A stretch of DNA of 13,717 bases. It comes from Clostridium sp. (GTDB lineage: Bacteria > Bacillota > Clostridia > Lachnospirales > Lachnospiraceae). Below the pieces are notes generated by a model, which was not told the origin of the DNA, made no database searches, and was given only the letters and a program-made list of their open reading frames with translations. The translations under genes were made by a program, and so were the position numbers. The stretch lies in assembly GCA_016302185.1 (NCBI GenBank), contig JAEDOC010000051.1:1-13717 (forward strand), read 5' to 3'. Of the stretch, positions 6,860 to 12,666 are shown one piece after another; within the stretch, counting starts at the first letter, position 1; the number at the start of each line of letters is the position of its first letter.

Positions 6860-8015
6860 CTGTCTCCCCTGCTTTTCTTCTTGGAGGTTTCGGCCCCATA
6901 AACTGATAGTAATAGGTCTTCATCATTCCATTGTAAATCTTGCGGTTCTTGTCCGCCTTTCTTCCGATGCAGCGTTCCGCATCTTCGAAAGAAGTGATCA
7001 GATACATGGACCAGGCATCCAGCGCACGGTACCGCTCTCCGATACACCGATACAACGCCGGAAGATTCTTCTTCTCCTCAATTCGCTCTCCATAGGGCGG
7101 ATTGGTAATAATAAAGCCATATTTTTTTGGATGGCTCAGCTCCTCCACGGAACGCTGCTGGAAATGGATCAGGTGATCCACGCCGGCCCGCTTCGCATTT
7201 TCTCTCGCCGCCCGGATCACATCCCCGTCAATATCATAGCCCTGGATATCCACCTCGACCGTATCATCCACCAGCTCTGTTGCCTCGTCAATGGCATCGT
7301 ACCAGCATTTGCGCGGGATCAGATTCTTCCAGTCCTCCGCAAGAAAAGAACGGTTCATTCCCGGCGCGATATTGGCAGCGATCATGGCTGCCTCGATAGG
7401 AACGGTACCGCTGCCACAGAAGGGATCCACCAGAATCCGATCTTTTTTCCACGGAGTCAGGAGAATCAGTGCCGCTGCCAGTGTCTCCGTGATCGGTGCC
7501 TTACTGGTCTGCTGGCGGTATCCCCGCTTGTGCAGGGATTCCCCGCTGGTATCAATTCCCACTGTCACCTGATCCTTATAGAAAAACACCCGCAGCGGAT
7601 ATTCACATCCGGTCTCCGGCATGCGTTCCAGATCAAATTCCTCCTGCATCCGGCGGGCAATGGCCTTCTTCATAATCCTCTGGATATCCGACGGACTGAA
7701 CAGCTTGCTGTTGATGGATGATGCCTTCTTTACCCAGCATTTGCCGTCCTTAGGGAGATACTTTTCCCAGGGAATCGCACGAGTCTTCTCGAACAGCTCG
7801 TCAAAGGTCACCGCCTGAAAGCTTCCCACCTTCAGAAGCACCCGTTCCGCGGTCCGAAGGAAAATATTGGCACGGCAGATGGCATCCGCGTCCCCCTCAA
7901 AGGTCACACGGCCGTTCTCCACCTCCGTCACCTCATACCCCAGATCTATAATCTCTCTTTTTAAAACCGCCTCCAGGCCAAAATGGCAGGGGGCAATCAA
8001 TTCAAATCGCTCCAA
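6849..8015 (-). CDS. rlmL: THUMP-domain class I SAM-dependent RNA methyltransferase (YpsC / RlmL N-half type)
   Basis: This 388-residue cytoplasmic RNA methyltransferase corresponds to the RlmL half of the E. coli RlmKL protein and to B. subtilis YpsC. The E. coli domain makes m2G2445 in 23S rRNA; the same target here is inferred. A ferredoxin-like segment plus THUMP domain covers about residues 1-155. The Rossmann methyltransferase domain has the SAM motif VDPFCGSGTVPIEAAMIA (196-213), the acidic ribose-binding loop GYDID (259-263) and the catalytic NPPYGER (305-311) of N2-guanine methylases. The start is TTG at 8015 with AGAGG 7 bases upstream; no ATG lies nearby in frame. It is the first gene of a four-gene unit, with its own promoter at 8061-8089. 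Confidence 0.9.
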   Translation of the reverse strand: MERFELIAPCHFGLEAVLKREIIDLGYEVTEVENGRVTFEGDADAICRANIFLRTAERVLLKVGSFQAVTFDELFEKTRAIPWEKYLPKDGKCWVKKASSINSKLFSPSDIQRIMKKAIARRMQEEFDLERMPETGCEYPLRVFFYKDQVTVGIDTSGESLHKRGYRQQTSKAPITETLAAALILLTPWKKDRILVDPFCGSGTVPIEAAMIAANIAPGMNRSFLAEDWKNLIPRKCWYDAIDEATELVDDTVEVDIQGYDIDGDVIRAARENAKRAGVDHLIHFQQRSVEELSHPKKYGFIITNPPYGERIEEKKNLPALYRCIGERYRALDAWSMYLITSFEDAERCIGRKADKNRKIYNGMMKTYYYQFMGPKPPRRKAGETVEA

Positions 8016-8060
8016 ATTACAAACCTCTTTCTCTTTGCCGTAATTGATTTTTCAACTAAT

Positions 8061-8089
8061 ATTCTAATTGACCTTTTTCCTCCTGTCAA
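8061..8089 (-). promoter_or_regulatory. Sigma-A promoter for the methyltransferase-protease-rdgB-phosphodiesterase unit
   Basis: On the minus strand, TTGACA (8084-8089) is followed after 17 bases by TAGAAT (8061-8066). The -35 box overlaps the rhodanese stop codon (8086-8088). Predicted initiation is near 8054, giving a leader of about 39 bases to the TTG start at 8015. The element TCAATTA occurs twice nearby (8041-8047 and 8065-8071), once touching the -10 box. Confidence 0.8.
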
Positions 8090-8412
8090 TGCGGTTTTCT
8101 CTCCTCATATCTTCCCCGGTAAAACCGGTAACCGCCTCCCAGATTATACACCCTGGCGCCTCTGCGATCGAAATAATTACAGACCAGCATACTCTCACTG
8201 CCGCGGGAACAATAAAACAGAATGGGAGATCCATCCGACAGCTGCTCAAAAGCCTGCTCCGGATCCTGCATCAGTTCTTCGTAAGGAAAATTCAGCGCTG
8301 CAGATAAATGGGACTGCTGATAGGACTTCGGATCTCTTAAATCAATGATTTTTCCGGTATATCCCCGTTCCAGCCATCGATCCAGGCGCATTACCGGTAC
8401 GGTTTCATACAT
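8086..8412 (-). CDS. Single-domain rhodanese-like protein
   Basis: This 108-residue protein is one rhodanese domain, the size of the stand-alone GlpE/PspE type that carries sulfane sulfur on a cysteine. KIIDLRDPKSYQQSHLSAALNFPYEEL (about 21-47) is the CH2A-like segment. FYCSRGSESM (66-75) gives active-site Cys68 in a six-residue loop, and YNLGGGYRFYRGRY (89-102) is the usual C-terminal segment. There is no signal peptide. The ATG at 8412 has AGGAGG at 8-base spacing. The gene sits between the terminator at 8475-8508 and a new promoter overlapping its own stop codon, so it is probably expressed alone or reads through into the next unit. Thiosulfate sulfurtransferase activity is plausible; a carrier or regulatory role is equally possible. 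Confidence 0.9.
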   Translation of the reverse strand: MYETVPVMRLDRWLERGYTGKIIDLRDPKSYQQSHLSAALNFPYEELMQDPEQAFEQLSDGSPILFYCSRGSESMLVCNYFDRRGARVYNLGGGYRFYRGRYEERKPH

Positions 8413-8441
8413 CTTACGTACCTCCTGTCCATCCTTACTGT

Positions 8442-8470
8442 ATTATATTCTGCTTTTCCAAATTGGCGAA
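8442..8470 (-). promoter_or_regulatory. Possible promoter for the rhodanese gene
   Basis: A perfect -10 TATAAT (8442-8447, minus strand) lies about 30 bases before the ATG and just after the upstream terminator. The matching -35 at 17-base spacing, TTCGCC (8465-8470), is poor. Confidence 0.5.
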
Positions 8471-8474
8471 ACAG

Positions 8475-8508
8475 AAAAAAGCGCCTTCTGCCGGCGGCAG
8501 AAAGCGCT
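8475..8508 (-). terminator. Intrinsic terminator of the tetrapeptide-repeat gene
   Basis: A 13-bp stem with one mismatch (8480-8492 with 8496-8508) has a 3-base loop and a run of six T on the minus strand (8475-8480). It lies about 20 bases after the stop of the gene at 8530-8739. No T-run follows on the plus side, so the orientation is minus. Confidence 0.88.
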
Positions 8509-8529
8509 CCTTCCTCCGGAAGCTCCGGA

Positions 8530-8739
8530 TTAATTTCTGTTGTTGTTCTCCATATTGTTCTGAGAACTGTTTCTGTTGCTGTTTCTGGTACTGTCCTGAG
8601 AATTATTCCGGCTGCTGTTCTGGGAACTGTTTCTGGAATAATCCTGAGAATTGTTTCTGCTGGTGTTTCTGGTACTGTCCTGAGAATTATTTCTGCTGGT
8701 GTTGTTCTCCATATCATTGTAATTATTTCTGCTGGACAT
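8530..8739 (-). CDS. Small Asn/Ser/Arg-rich tetrapeptide-repeat protein, probable forespore-expressed protein
   Basis: I do not recognise a named family. The 69-residue product has 23 Asn, 17 Ser and 9 Arg, only two aromatics (Tyr7, Tyr34), no Cys, Lys or Trp, and no hydrophobic segment, so it should be disordered and soluble. Residues 13-60 are twelve consecutive tetrads of pattern [N/D]-x-[S/T/N]-[R/Q], such as NTSR, NNSQ, DSTR and DYSR. All nine Arg fall on positions divisible by four. Translation is supported by AGGAGG exactly 7 bases before the ATG. The gene is bounded by terminators on both sides. The promoter at 8777-8806 matches the forespore sigma-G consensus. This suggests a spore core or coat-associated protein, loosely reminiscent of the repetitive Asn/Gln-rich gamma-type small acid-soluble spore proteins, though without their sequence. 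Function is inferred, not shown. Confidence 0.78.
   Translation of the reverse strand: MSSRNNYNDMENNTSRNNSQDSTRNTSRNNSQDYSRNSSQNSSRNNSQDSTRNSNRNSSQNNMENNNRN
8560..8703 (-). repeat. Twelve in-frame 12-base units coding the tetrapeptide repeat
   Basis: This stretch corresponds to residues 13-60 of the small protein: twelve degenerate 12-base units with no frame slip. The longest exact copies include a 26-base identity between plus-strand 8582-8607 and 8666-8691, offset by 84 bases, i.e. seven units. The segment is flanked by two copies of a MENN codon block (residues 10-13 and 63-66). Confidence 0.85.
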
Positions 8740-8776
8740 CTGATTACCTCCTAACTGTGTATTTACGTTACATCGT

Positions 8777-8806
8777 TAGTATGGCTGTATCTTTCTGTTT
8801 TATTCA
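8777..8806 (-). promoter_or_regulatory. Sigma-G-type (forespore) promoter
   Basis: On the minus strand, TGAATA (8801-8806) is followed after 17 bases by CATACTA (8777-8783). These match the classical B. subtilis sigma-G -35 and -10 consensus hexamers and spacing as I recall them. Both fit sigma-A poorly. Predicted initiation is near 8770, about 30 bases before the ATG at 8739. The -35 begins just after the NlpC/P60 gene's terminator. Confidence 0.7.
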
Positions 8807-8813
8807 GAAATTC

Positions 8814-8855
8814 AAAAAAAATGAACGGGCAGCCCGTAAAGGCACGCTCCCGTTC
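8814..8855 (-). terminator. Intrinsic terminator of the NlpC/P60 gene
   Basis: A 7-bp stem GAACGGG/CCCGTTC (8849-8855 with 8823-8829) closes a structured loop containing AGC/GCT. It is followed, after one A, by eight T on the minus strand (8814-8821). It lies about 38 bases past the NlpC/P60 stop. Confidence 0.9.
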
Positions 8856-8892
8856 GATTATGTATCCTTAATTTTATATCCGATGCTTCTGC

Positions 8893-9573
8893 CTACCCCA
8901 GTACATTGACAATCTTCAGCGGTGTTCTGTAATCCCACGGAGAAGTCTTGATACCCGTTTTCTCGGTAGAGGCATGAACTACTCTGCCATCTCCGATATA
9001 CATGGCAACATGATTGATCTTGGATCCCTTTCCGTAGAAAATCAAATCACCGGGCTGCATCTGATCTGCACTGACCGATACTCCCTGAGCCGCCTGGTAG
9101 GTAGAAGAGCGTTCCAGGCTGACTCCTGCGCCATACTTCATGACATAGCGGGTAAAACCGGAACAATCCACGCCGGTATGAGGATCATTGCCGCCGTACA
9201 CATAACTTCCGCCAACGAAAGAGAGTGCATAATCCACAACACTCTGGCGAAGATTCTGCATGGACTGCTTCTCGATAAATGCTTCTGCTGCCGCATTGGC
9301 TTCTTTCATCGTAGACTCTACCTTTGTAAGAGCAGCCTCACTCTGATCCTTTAAGTAACCTTCCAGATCTCCGGCTGCATTCTCCAGCCAGTTCCGATCG
9401 GACTGTTCCAGAATCGCCCCTGTGCTTTCCTGCTGTGCCATCGCCACTACCTCTGCCTCTGCCGCCTCTTCACCGTCCTCCGGTGCGGCATATGCCGTTC
9501 CATGACCCGCTGCACTGATCAGCATGCATGCACAAAGCAGTCCAAACAGTTTCTTTGCCTTACAAAATCTCAT
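8893..9573 (-). CDS. Secreted NlpC/P60 peptidoglycan endopeptidase
   Basis: This 226-residue exported cell-wall hydrolase is expected to cleave the gamma-D-Glu-diamino acid bond of stem peptides. The signal peptide is MRFCKAKK plus a hydrophobic core, with likely cleavage after TAYA (about residue 29). Residues 30-105 are Ala/Glu-rich and probably helical, a linker rather than a known wall-binding domain. The NlpC/P60 domain covers about 108-226: Cys137 (GVDCSGFTRYV), His188 (NHVAMYIGDGRVVH) and His200 form the Cys-His-His triad, with YVYGGNDP (124-131) and QPGDLIFY (173-180) conserved. The ATG at 9573 has AAGGAG at 7-base spacing. It is transcribed from a consensus promoter with an ordered repeat array in its leader, downstream of a two-component operon that may control it. 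Confidence 0.93.
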   Translation of the reverse strand: MRFCKAKKLFGLLCACMLISAAGHGTAYAAPEDGEEAAEAEVVAMAQQESTGAILEQSDRNWLENAAGDLEGYLKDQSEAALTKVESTMKEANAAAEAFIEKQSMQNLRQSVVDYALSFVGGSYVYGGNDPHTGVDCSGFTRYVMKYGAGVSLERSSTYQAAQGVSVSADQMQPGDLIFYGKGSKINHVAMYIGDGRVVHASTEKTGIKTSPWDYRTPLKIVNVLG

Positions 9574-9631
9574 CTAAAATCTCCTTGATTACCAATGCTT
9601 CCCGCATCTTTTTAACAAAAACTATAATTTG

Positions 9632-9679
9632 TGTTACTTTTTTCTTTCTAAATGTTACGCAAATATTAAATCTTGTTAC
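9632..9679 (+). repeat. Three TGTTAC direct repeats at exact 21-bp spacing
   Basis: TGTTAC occurs at 9632-9637, 9653-9658 and 9674-9679 on the plus strand, each start 21 bases after the previous one, so all sit on the same face of the helix. The second and third are each followed, after 5 bases, by a TATTAA or TATTAT half-match, giving an 11-base phasing typical of OmpR-family binding sites. A degenerate fourth copy, TTTAAC, is at 9611-9616, again 21 bases away. The array spans the predicted start and leader of the NlpC/P60 gene. The repeats are seen directly; their regulatory role is inferred. Confidence 0.7.
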
Positions 9680-9685
9680 GATGCT

Positions 9686-9714
9686 ATTATATTTACTTTT
9701 CACAATTTTGTCAA
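9686..9714 (-). promoter_or_regulatory. Consensus sigma-A promoter of the NlpC/P60 gene
   Basis: On the minus strand, TTGACA (9709-9714), exactly 17 bases and TATAAT (9686-9691) form a perfect consensus promoter. Initiation is predicted near 9679, giving a long leader of about 105 bases that contains the TGTTAC array. A second, weaker -10 (TATAGT, 9621-9626) lies closer to the gene. Confidence 0.88.
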
Positions 9715-9741
9715 GGTGAATCAGGGAGTTTTATAATTATT

Positions 9742-11337
9742 TCATAATTTCTCGTCACAGCAGGACAGAGTGAACCAGAAGGCTACTCCGTTCTCCCGGT
9801 TCTCCACACCATACTCCTGGTGGTGGGATTCCATGATGGCTTTCACGATAGACAGACCGATACCGCTGCCGCCGTAGGCTCTGGTCCTGGCCTTGTCCAC
9901 CTTATAAAACTTGGTCCACAGATTCGGCAGATCCTCCTCGGGAATCGGATTGCCCGTATTGAAGAATGTTACCCTCACCCGGGAGCCATCCGCCTCTTTT
10001 TCCGCCGTAATACGGATCAGCTTCTCGCCTTCTGCATGATTCATCGCATTATTTAAATAATTGGTTACCACCTCTTCCATCTTAAATTCATCCGCATTTA
10101 CCATCAGATGTTCCTTACAGTCTACCTCCAGCCGAATCTCCTTCTGCTTCAGTACCAGATTAGAAGCCGAGGTCACACCGTCGATCAGCTCTTTTAAGTC
10201 AAACGGCTCTAAGGACAGCTCTTCCCGGCCAAACTCCAGCGCAGTCAGCGTCAGAAGCTGTTTTACCATCCGGTTCATCTTTCCGGCCTCGTCCATGATA
10301 ACCTCACAGTAATAATCCCGGTTTTCCTGATCCTCGGCCATACCTTCCACCAGTCCCTCCGCATAGCCCTGAATCAAAGCAATGGGTGTCTTCAGCTCAT
10401 GGGATACGTTGGCAATAAATTCCTTTCGCAGCTCATCAATCTGAATTTTCTCTTCAATATCCTTCTGCAGCTGCCGGTTCGCCTCCCGCAGCTCTCCAAT
10501 CGCCTTCTCCAGCTTCTCCGCCATCGCATTCATGCTGTTGCCCAGAGTATCAATCTCTGTTGCCGAGTGCTTCGTCTCCACATACCTGGCATCAAAATCC
10601 AGATTGGACATTCTCTCAGACAGCTGGGATAAACGGTGGATCGGCGCTGTCATCCTCTTTGTAACGAAGAACAGGATCACGCTTCCCACAAATATAACCA
10701 GAATCCCCACATACATCAGAAAGCGGTTGGAAATCGCCGCACTTTCCCAGATGCTGTCCATGGGAGTTGTCATAATAAAGATCGTGCCGTTATCGGAAAA
10801 GAATCCCCAACTCTCCAGATAGAACGTCTTGGTTCTGGGATCAAAGGTCTTCTGAATCACATAATTGTCGTACTGGCGCAGCACCTCCTGCCGCGGCAGG
10901 CTCTTGCCCACAATATATTTCCGTACCCGATCCTTCAGCATCTCCATATCCCGTGTGGAAGATACCAGCGTCTGATCCTTAATGCTGTCGTAAATCAGAA
11001 GAGTGACATTCGAAGTATCCCGCAGCTTTCGGACCACGGAAGCCAGACGTTCTACGCCGCTGCCCGTTCCGTCACTGTCCGATTCCCAGTCAGCCGCGAA
11101 AAAATTGCTCTGGTTCTTCAGCTCCTCTTCCACTCCCTCCAGTGCTGTCTCGCCCTTCTCCTGCTCTTCCTGCACAATCACATCGATGGAGTGGTAGCCT
11201 TTTTCCAGAATATCAATCTTATAATTCTGGTAATAGTCCCCCAGAAACCAGGTATTGATGCACCAGGTTGCTGATACTGCCAGCACCATCATGGTGATAA
11301 AAATAATAGTAAATCGAAACCGAATGGAGTGTTTCAT
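9742..11337 (-). CDS. Membrane sensor histidine kinase (HAMP-HisKA-HATPase)
   Basis: This 531-residue kinase is the partner of the response regulator encoded just upstream. The first membrane helix is at about residues 9-32 and the second at about 205-226, enclosing an extracellular sensor region of about 170 residues with no domain I recognise. The HAMP segment (about 227-280) leads through a coiled coil to HisKA, with phospho-acceptor His313 in NVSHELKTPIALIQGYAEGL. The ATPase domain shows the N box NYLNNAMNHA (426-435), the G1 box as FNTGNPIP (459-466, Asn replacing the usual first Asp) and the G2 box GGSGIGLSIVK (489-499). The ATG overlaps the regulator stop (ATGA). No clear terminator follows: only a weak AATTAT/ATAATT hairpin near the stop, so read-through into the NlpC/P60 gene is possible. 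The signal is unknown. Confidence 0.95.
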   Translation of the reverse strand: MKHSIRFRFTIIFITMMVLAVSATWCINTWFLGDYYQNYKIDILEKGYHSIDVIVQEEQEKGETALEGVEEELKNQSNFFAADWESDSDGTGSGVERLASVVRKLRDTSNVTLLIYDSIKDQTLVSSTRDMEMLKDRVRKYIVGKSLPRQEVLRQYDNYVIQKTFDPRTKTFYLESWGFFSDNGTIFIMTTPMDSIWESAAISNRFLMYVGILVIFVGSVILFFVTKRMTAPIHRLSQLSERMSNLDFDARYVETKHSATEIDTLGNSMNAMAEKLEKAIGELREANRQLQKDIEEKIQIDELRKEFIANVSHELKTPIALIQGYAEGLVEGMAEDQENRDYYCEVIMDEAGKMNRMVKQLLTLTALEFGREELSLEPFDLKELIDGVTSASNLVLKQKEIRLEVDCKEHLMVNADEFKMEEVVTNYLNNAMNHAEGEKLIRITAEKEADGSRVRVTFFNTGNPIPEEDLPNLWTKFYKVDKARTRAYGGSGIGLSIVKAIMESHHQEYGVENRENGVAFWFTLSCCDEKL

Positions 11338-12011
11338 TCTCCCACCTCAAATTTATACCCCATGCCCCAGATGGTTTTAATATAATCTCCCTTTTCCCCC
11401 AGCTTGCTTCGAAGCTTCTTCACATGAGTATCGATGGTTCTGGCATCGCCAAAATAATCGTAATTCCAGACATTATTCAGAATCTTTTCCCGGGAGAGAG
11501 CAATTCCCTGGTTTTCGGCGAAGTATGTCATCAATTCAAATTCCTTGTAGCTTAAATCCACCGGTTTCCCGTCCACGCTGACCTGATGAGCCGCCTTATC
11601 GATCTGGATTCCGCCCACAGAAATGACATCCTGCGAATTGACCGAGCTTCGGCGCAGAATCGCCTCCACCCGTGCTACCAGAATCTTCGGACTGAAGGGC
11701 TTGGAGATATATTCATCCACCCCCAGCTGAAAGCCCTGCAGCTCATCGCTTTCCTCACCGCGGGCTGTCAGCATCAGAATCGGTACCTGGGAATATTTTC
11801 GAATGGTTTTTAATACTTCCCATCCATCCATCTTCGGCATCATCACATCCAGAAGAATCAACGCAATATCCTTCTGTTCAAAGAAGATATCCAGCGCTTC
11901 TTCCCCGTCTCCGGCCTCCACCACCGTGTAACCCTTTACCGACAGGAAATCTCTCACAAGCTTCCTCATTCTGGCCTCATCATCCACTACTAATATTTTA
12001 ATTGCATCCAT
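11334..12011 (-). CDS. OmpR/PhoB-family response regulator
   Basis: This 225-residue cytoplasmic DNA-binding regulator has a receiver domain at residues 4-120, with the acidic pair Asp10/Asp11, phospho-acceptor Asp55 (LLDVMMPKMDGW), Thr82 and Lys104 (KPFSP), all conserved. A winged-helix DNA-binding domain follows at about 130-223, with LSYKEFELMTYFAENQG and the recognition region DARTIDTHVKKLRSKLGEKGDYIKTIWGMGYKF. The ATG at 12011 has GAGGTG at about 7-base spacing. It forms an operon with the kinase (4-base overlap). An 11-base-phased direct repeat upstream of its promoter suggests autoregulation. It resembles WalR/PhoP-type regulators in general form. The kinase lacks the PAS domain usual for WalK, so I do not assign a named system. 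Confidence 0.95.
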   Translation of the reverse strand: MDAIKILVVDDEARMRKLVRDFLSVKGYTVVEAGDGEEALDIFFEQKDIALILLDVMMPKMDGWEVLKTIRKYSQVPILMLTARGEESDELQGFQLGVDEYISKPFSPKILVARVEAILRRSSVNSQDVISVGGIQIDKAAHQVSVDGKPVDLSYKEFELMTYFAENQGIALSREKILNNVWNYDYFGDARTIDTHVKKLRSKLGEKGDYIKTIWGMGYKFEVGE

Positions 12012-12047
12012 CCTGATCCACCTCTTATCTTTTCTCTACTACTCCGT

Positions 12048-12076
12048 ATTCTAACAAATTCCATGCTCTTTTTCCA
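12048..12076 (-). promoter_or_regulatory. Extended -10 promoter of the two-component operon
   Basis: On the minus strand, TGTTAGAAT places an extended -10 TGn in front of TAGAAT (12048-12053). A weak -35 TGGAAA (12071-12076) lies 17 bases away. Initiation is predicted near 12041, about 30 bases before the regulator ATG. A weak -35 next to a repeat element fits an activator-dependent promoter. Confidence 0.7.
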
Positions 12077-12079
12077 CCA

Positions 12080-12097
12080 ATTCACAAAAGATTCACA
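12080..12097 (+). promoter_or_regulatory. Direct repeat ATTCACA-N4-ATTCACA, likely response-regulator box
   Basis: Two perfect heptamers start 11 bases apart (12080-12086 and 12091-12097), immediately upstream of the -35 box of the two-component operon and centred near -47. Direct hexamer repeats with 11-base phasing are the usual binding pattern of OmpR-family dimers. Binding by the adjacent regulator is inferred. Confidence 0.6.
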
Positions 12098-12128
12098 GAC
12101 ACCAGAGCAGAAATTCCGGTCACAGGAA

Positions 12129-12163
12129 ACGCCCGGACAAAGGGCATCCTTCGTTCCGGGCGT
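12129..12163 (-). terminator. Probable terminator hairpin after mscL
   Basis: A 9-bp GC-rich stem ACGCCCGGA/TCCGGGCGT (12129-12137 with 12155-12163) contains an inner AAGG/CCTT stem. Only three T follow on the minus strand, so termination may be partial. Confidence 0.55.
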
Positions 12164-12197
12164 ATTCATATGGTATTCTCTTTGTTCAGAGCTTTCT

Positions 12198-12620
12198 CTA
12201 TTCCTCCAGCTGGGAAGTACAGTGCGCACATCTGGTCGCATCAATCGGAATCTCGCTCTTGCAGTACGGGCAGATCTTAGTCGTTGGAGCTGCCGGAGTC
12301 TCTTCCTTATGATTTAACTTATCATGTAAACCATTAATCGTCTTTACCAGACAGAAAATCACAAAAGCCATGATAAGGAAGTTGATAACCGCAGTGATAA
12401 ACTTACCGTAACCGATGGTAGCTCCTCCCACATTCAGAACCAGCTGATCAAAATTCATTCCTCCGAAGATTCCCAGAAACGGAGAAATCACATCATCTAC
12501 CAGTGATTTGATGATCGCGGTAAATGCACTGCCGATGATCATGCCGACTGCCATATCCATCACGTTGCCGCGGCTGATAAATTTCTGAAATTCCTGAATA
12601 AATCCTTTTCCTTTTCCCAT
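12198..12620 (-). CDS. mscL: Large-conductance mechanosensitive channel with C-terminal zinc ribbon
   Basis: This inner-membrane pore opens under membrane tension to release solutes during hypo-osmotic shock. Of its 140 residues, the N-terminal KGFIQEFQKFISRGNVMDMAVGMIIG (about 5-30) and TM1 with VDDVISPFLG (41-50) are diagnostic, and TM2 covers about 72-95. After the cytoplasmic helix (100-108), the usual bundle is followed by a zinc-ribbon-like tail CPYC-X10-CAHC (Cys117, 120, 131, 134), absent from E. coli MscL. The ATG at 12620 has AGGAGG 6 bases upstream. The open frame extends to 12701, but those 27 residues overlap the end of aspS and are not MscL-like. It lies 46 bases downstream of aspS and is probably cotranscribed, as no promoter was seen in the gap. 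Confidence 0.95.
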   Translation of the reverse strand: MGKGKGFIQEFQKFISRGNVMDMAVGMIIGSAFTAIIKSLVDDVISPFLGIFGGMNFDQLVLNVGGATIGYGKFITAVINFLIMAFVIFCLVKTINGLHDKLNHKEETPAAPTTKICPYCKSEIPIDATRCAHCTSQLEE

Positions 12621-12666
12621 AGAAACCCTCCTCATCCTTTTTACTTTTATCTGTAGTCCTGCATAT

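Noticed and set aside
8560..8703. Short regular repeats that could suggest a CRISPR or DNA satellite array.
   Set aside because: The units are contiguous, degenerate, 12 bases long and in frame with a good start and RBS. There are no unique spacers, so they are coding repeats.
8391..8717. An overlapping minus-strand open frame rich in Thr, Pro and Glu over the same repeat.
   Set aside because: It has no RBS at its start, and the repeat pattern follows from the 12-base DNA unit. It also runs through the terminator and into the start of the rhodanese gene.
8463..8909. A plus-strand open frame giving a strikingly Cys-rich protein opposite the tetrapeptide-repeat gene.
   Set aside because: It begins at TTG with no RBS and passes through two terminator hairpins. 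Its Cys-rich periodicity is the necessary antisense image of the 12-base coding repeat on the minus strand.
9742..12011. Naming the two-component pair WalRK or PhoPR.
   Set aside because: The kinase has no visible PAS domain and the accessory wal genes are not next to it. Receiver and winged-helix motifs alone do not separate these groups.
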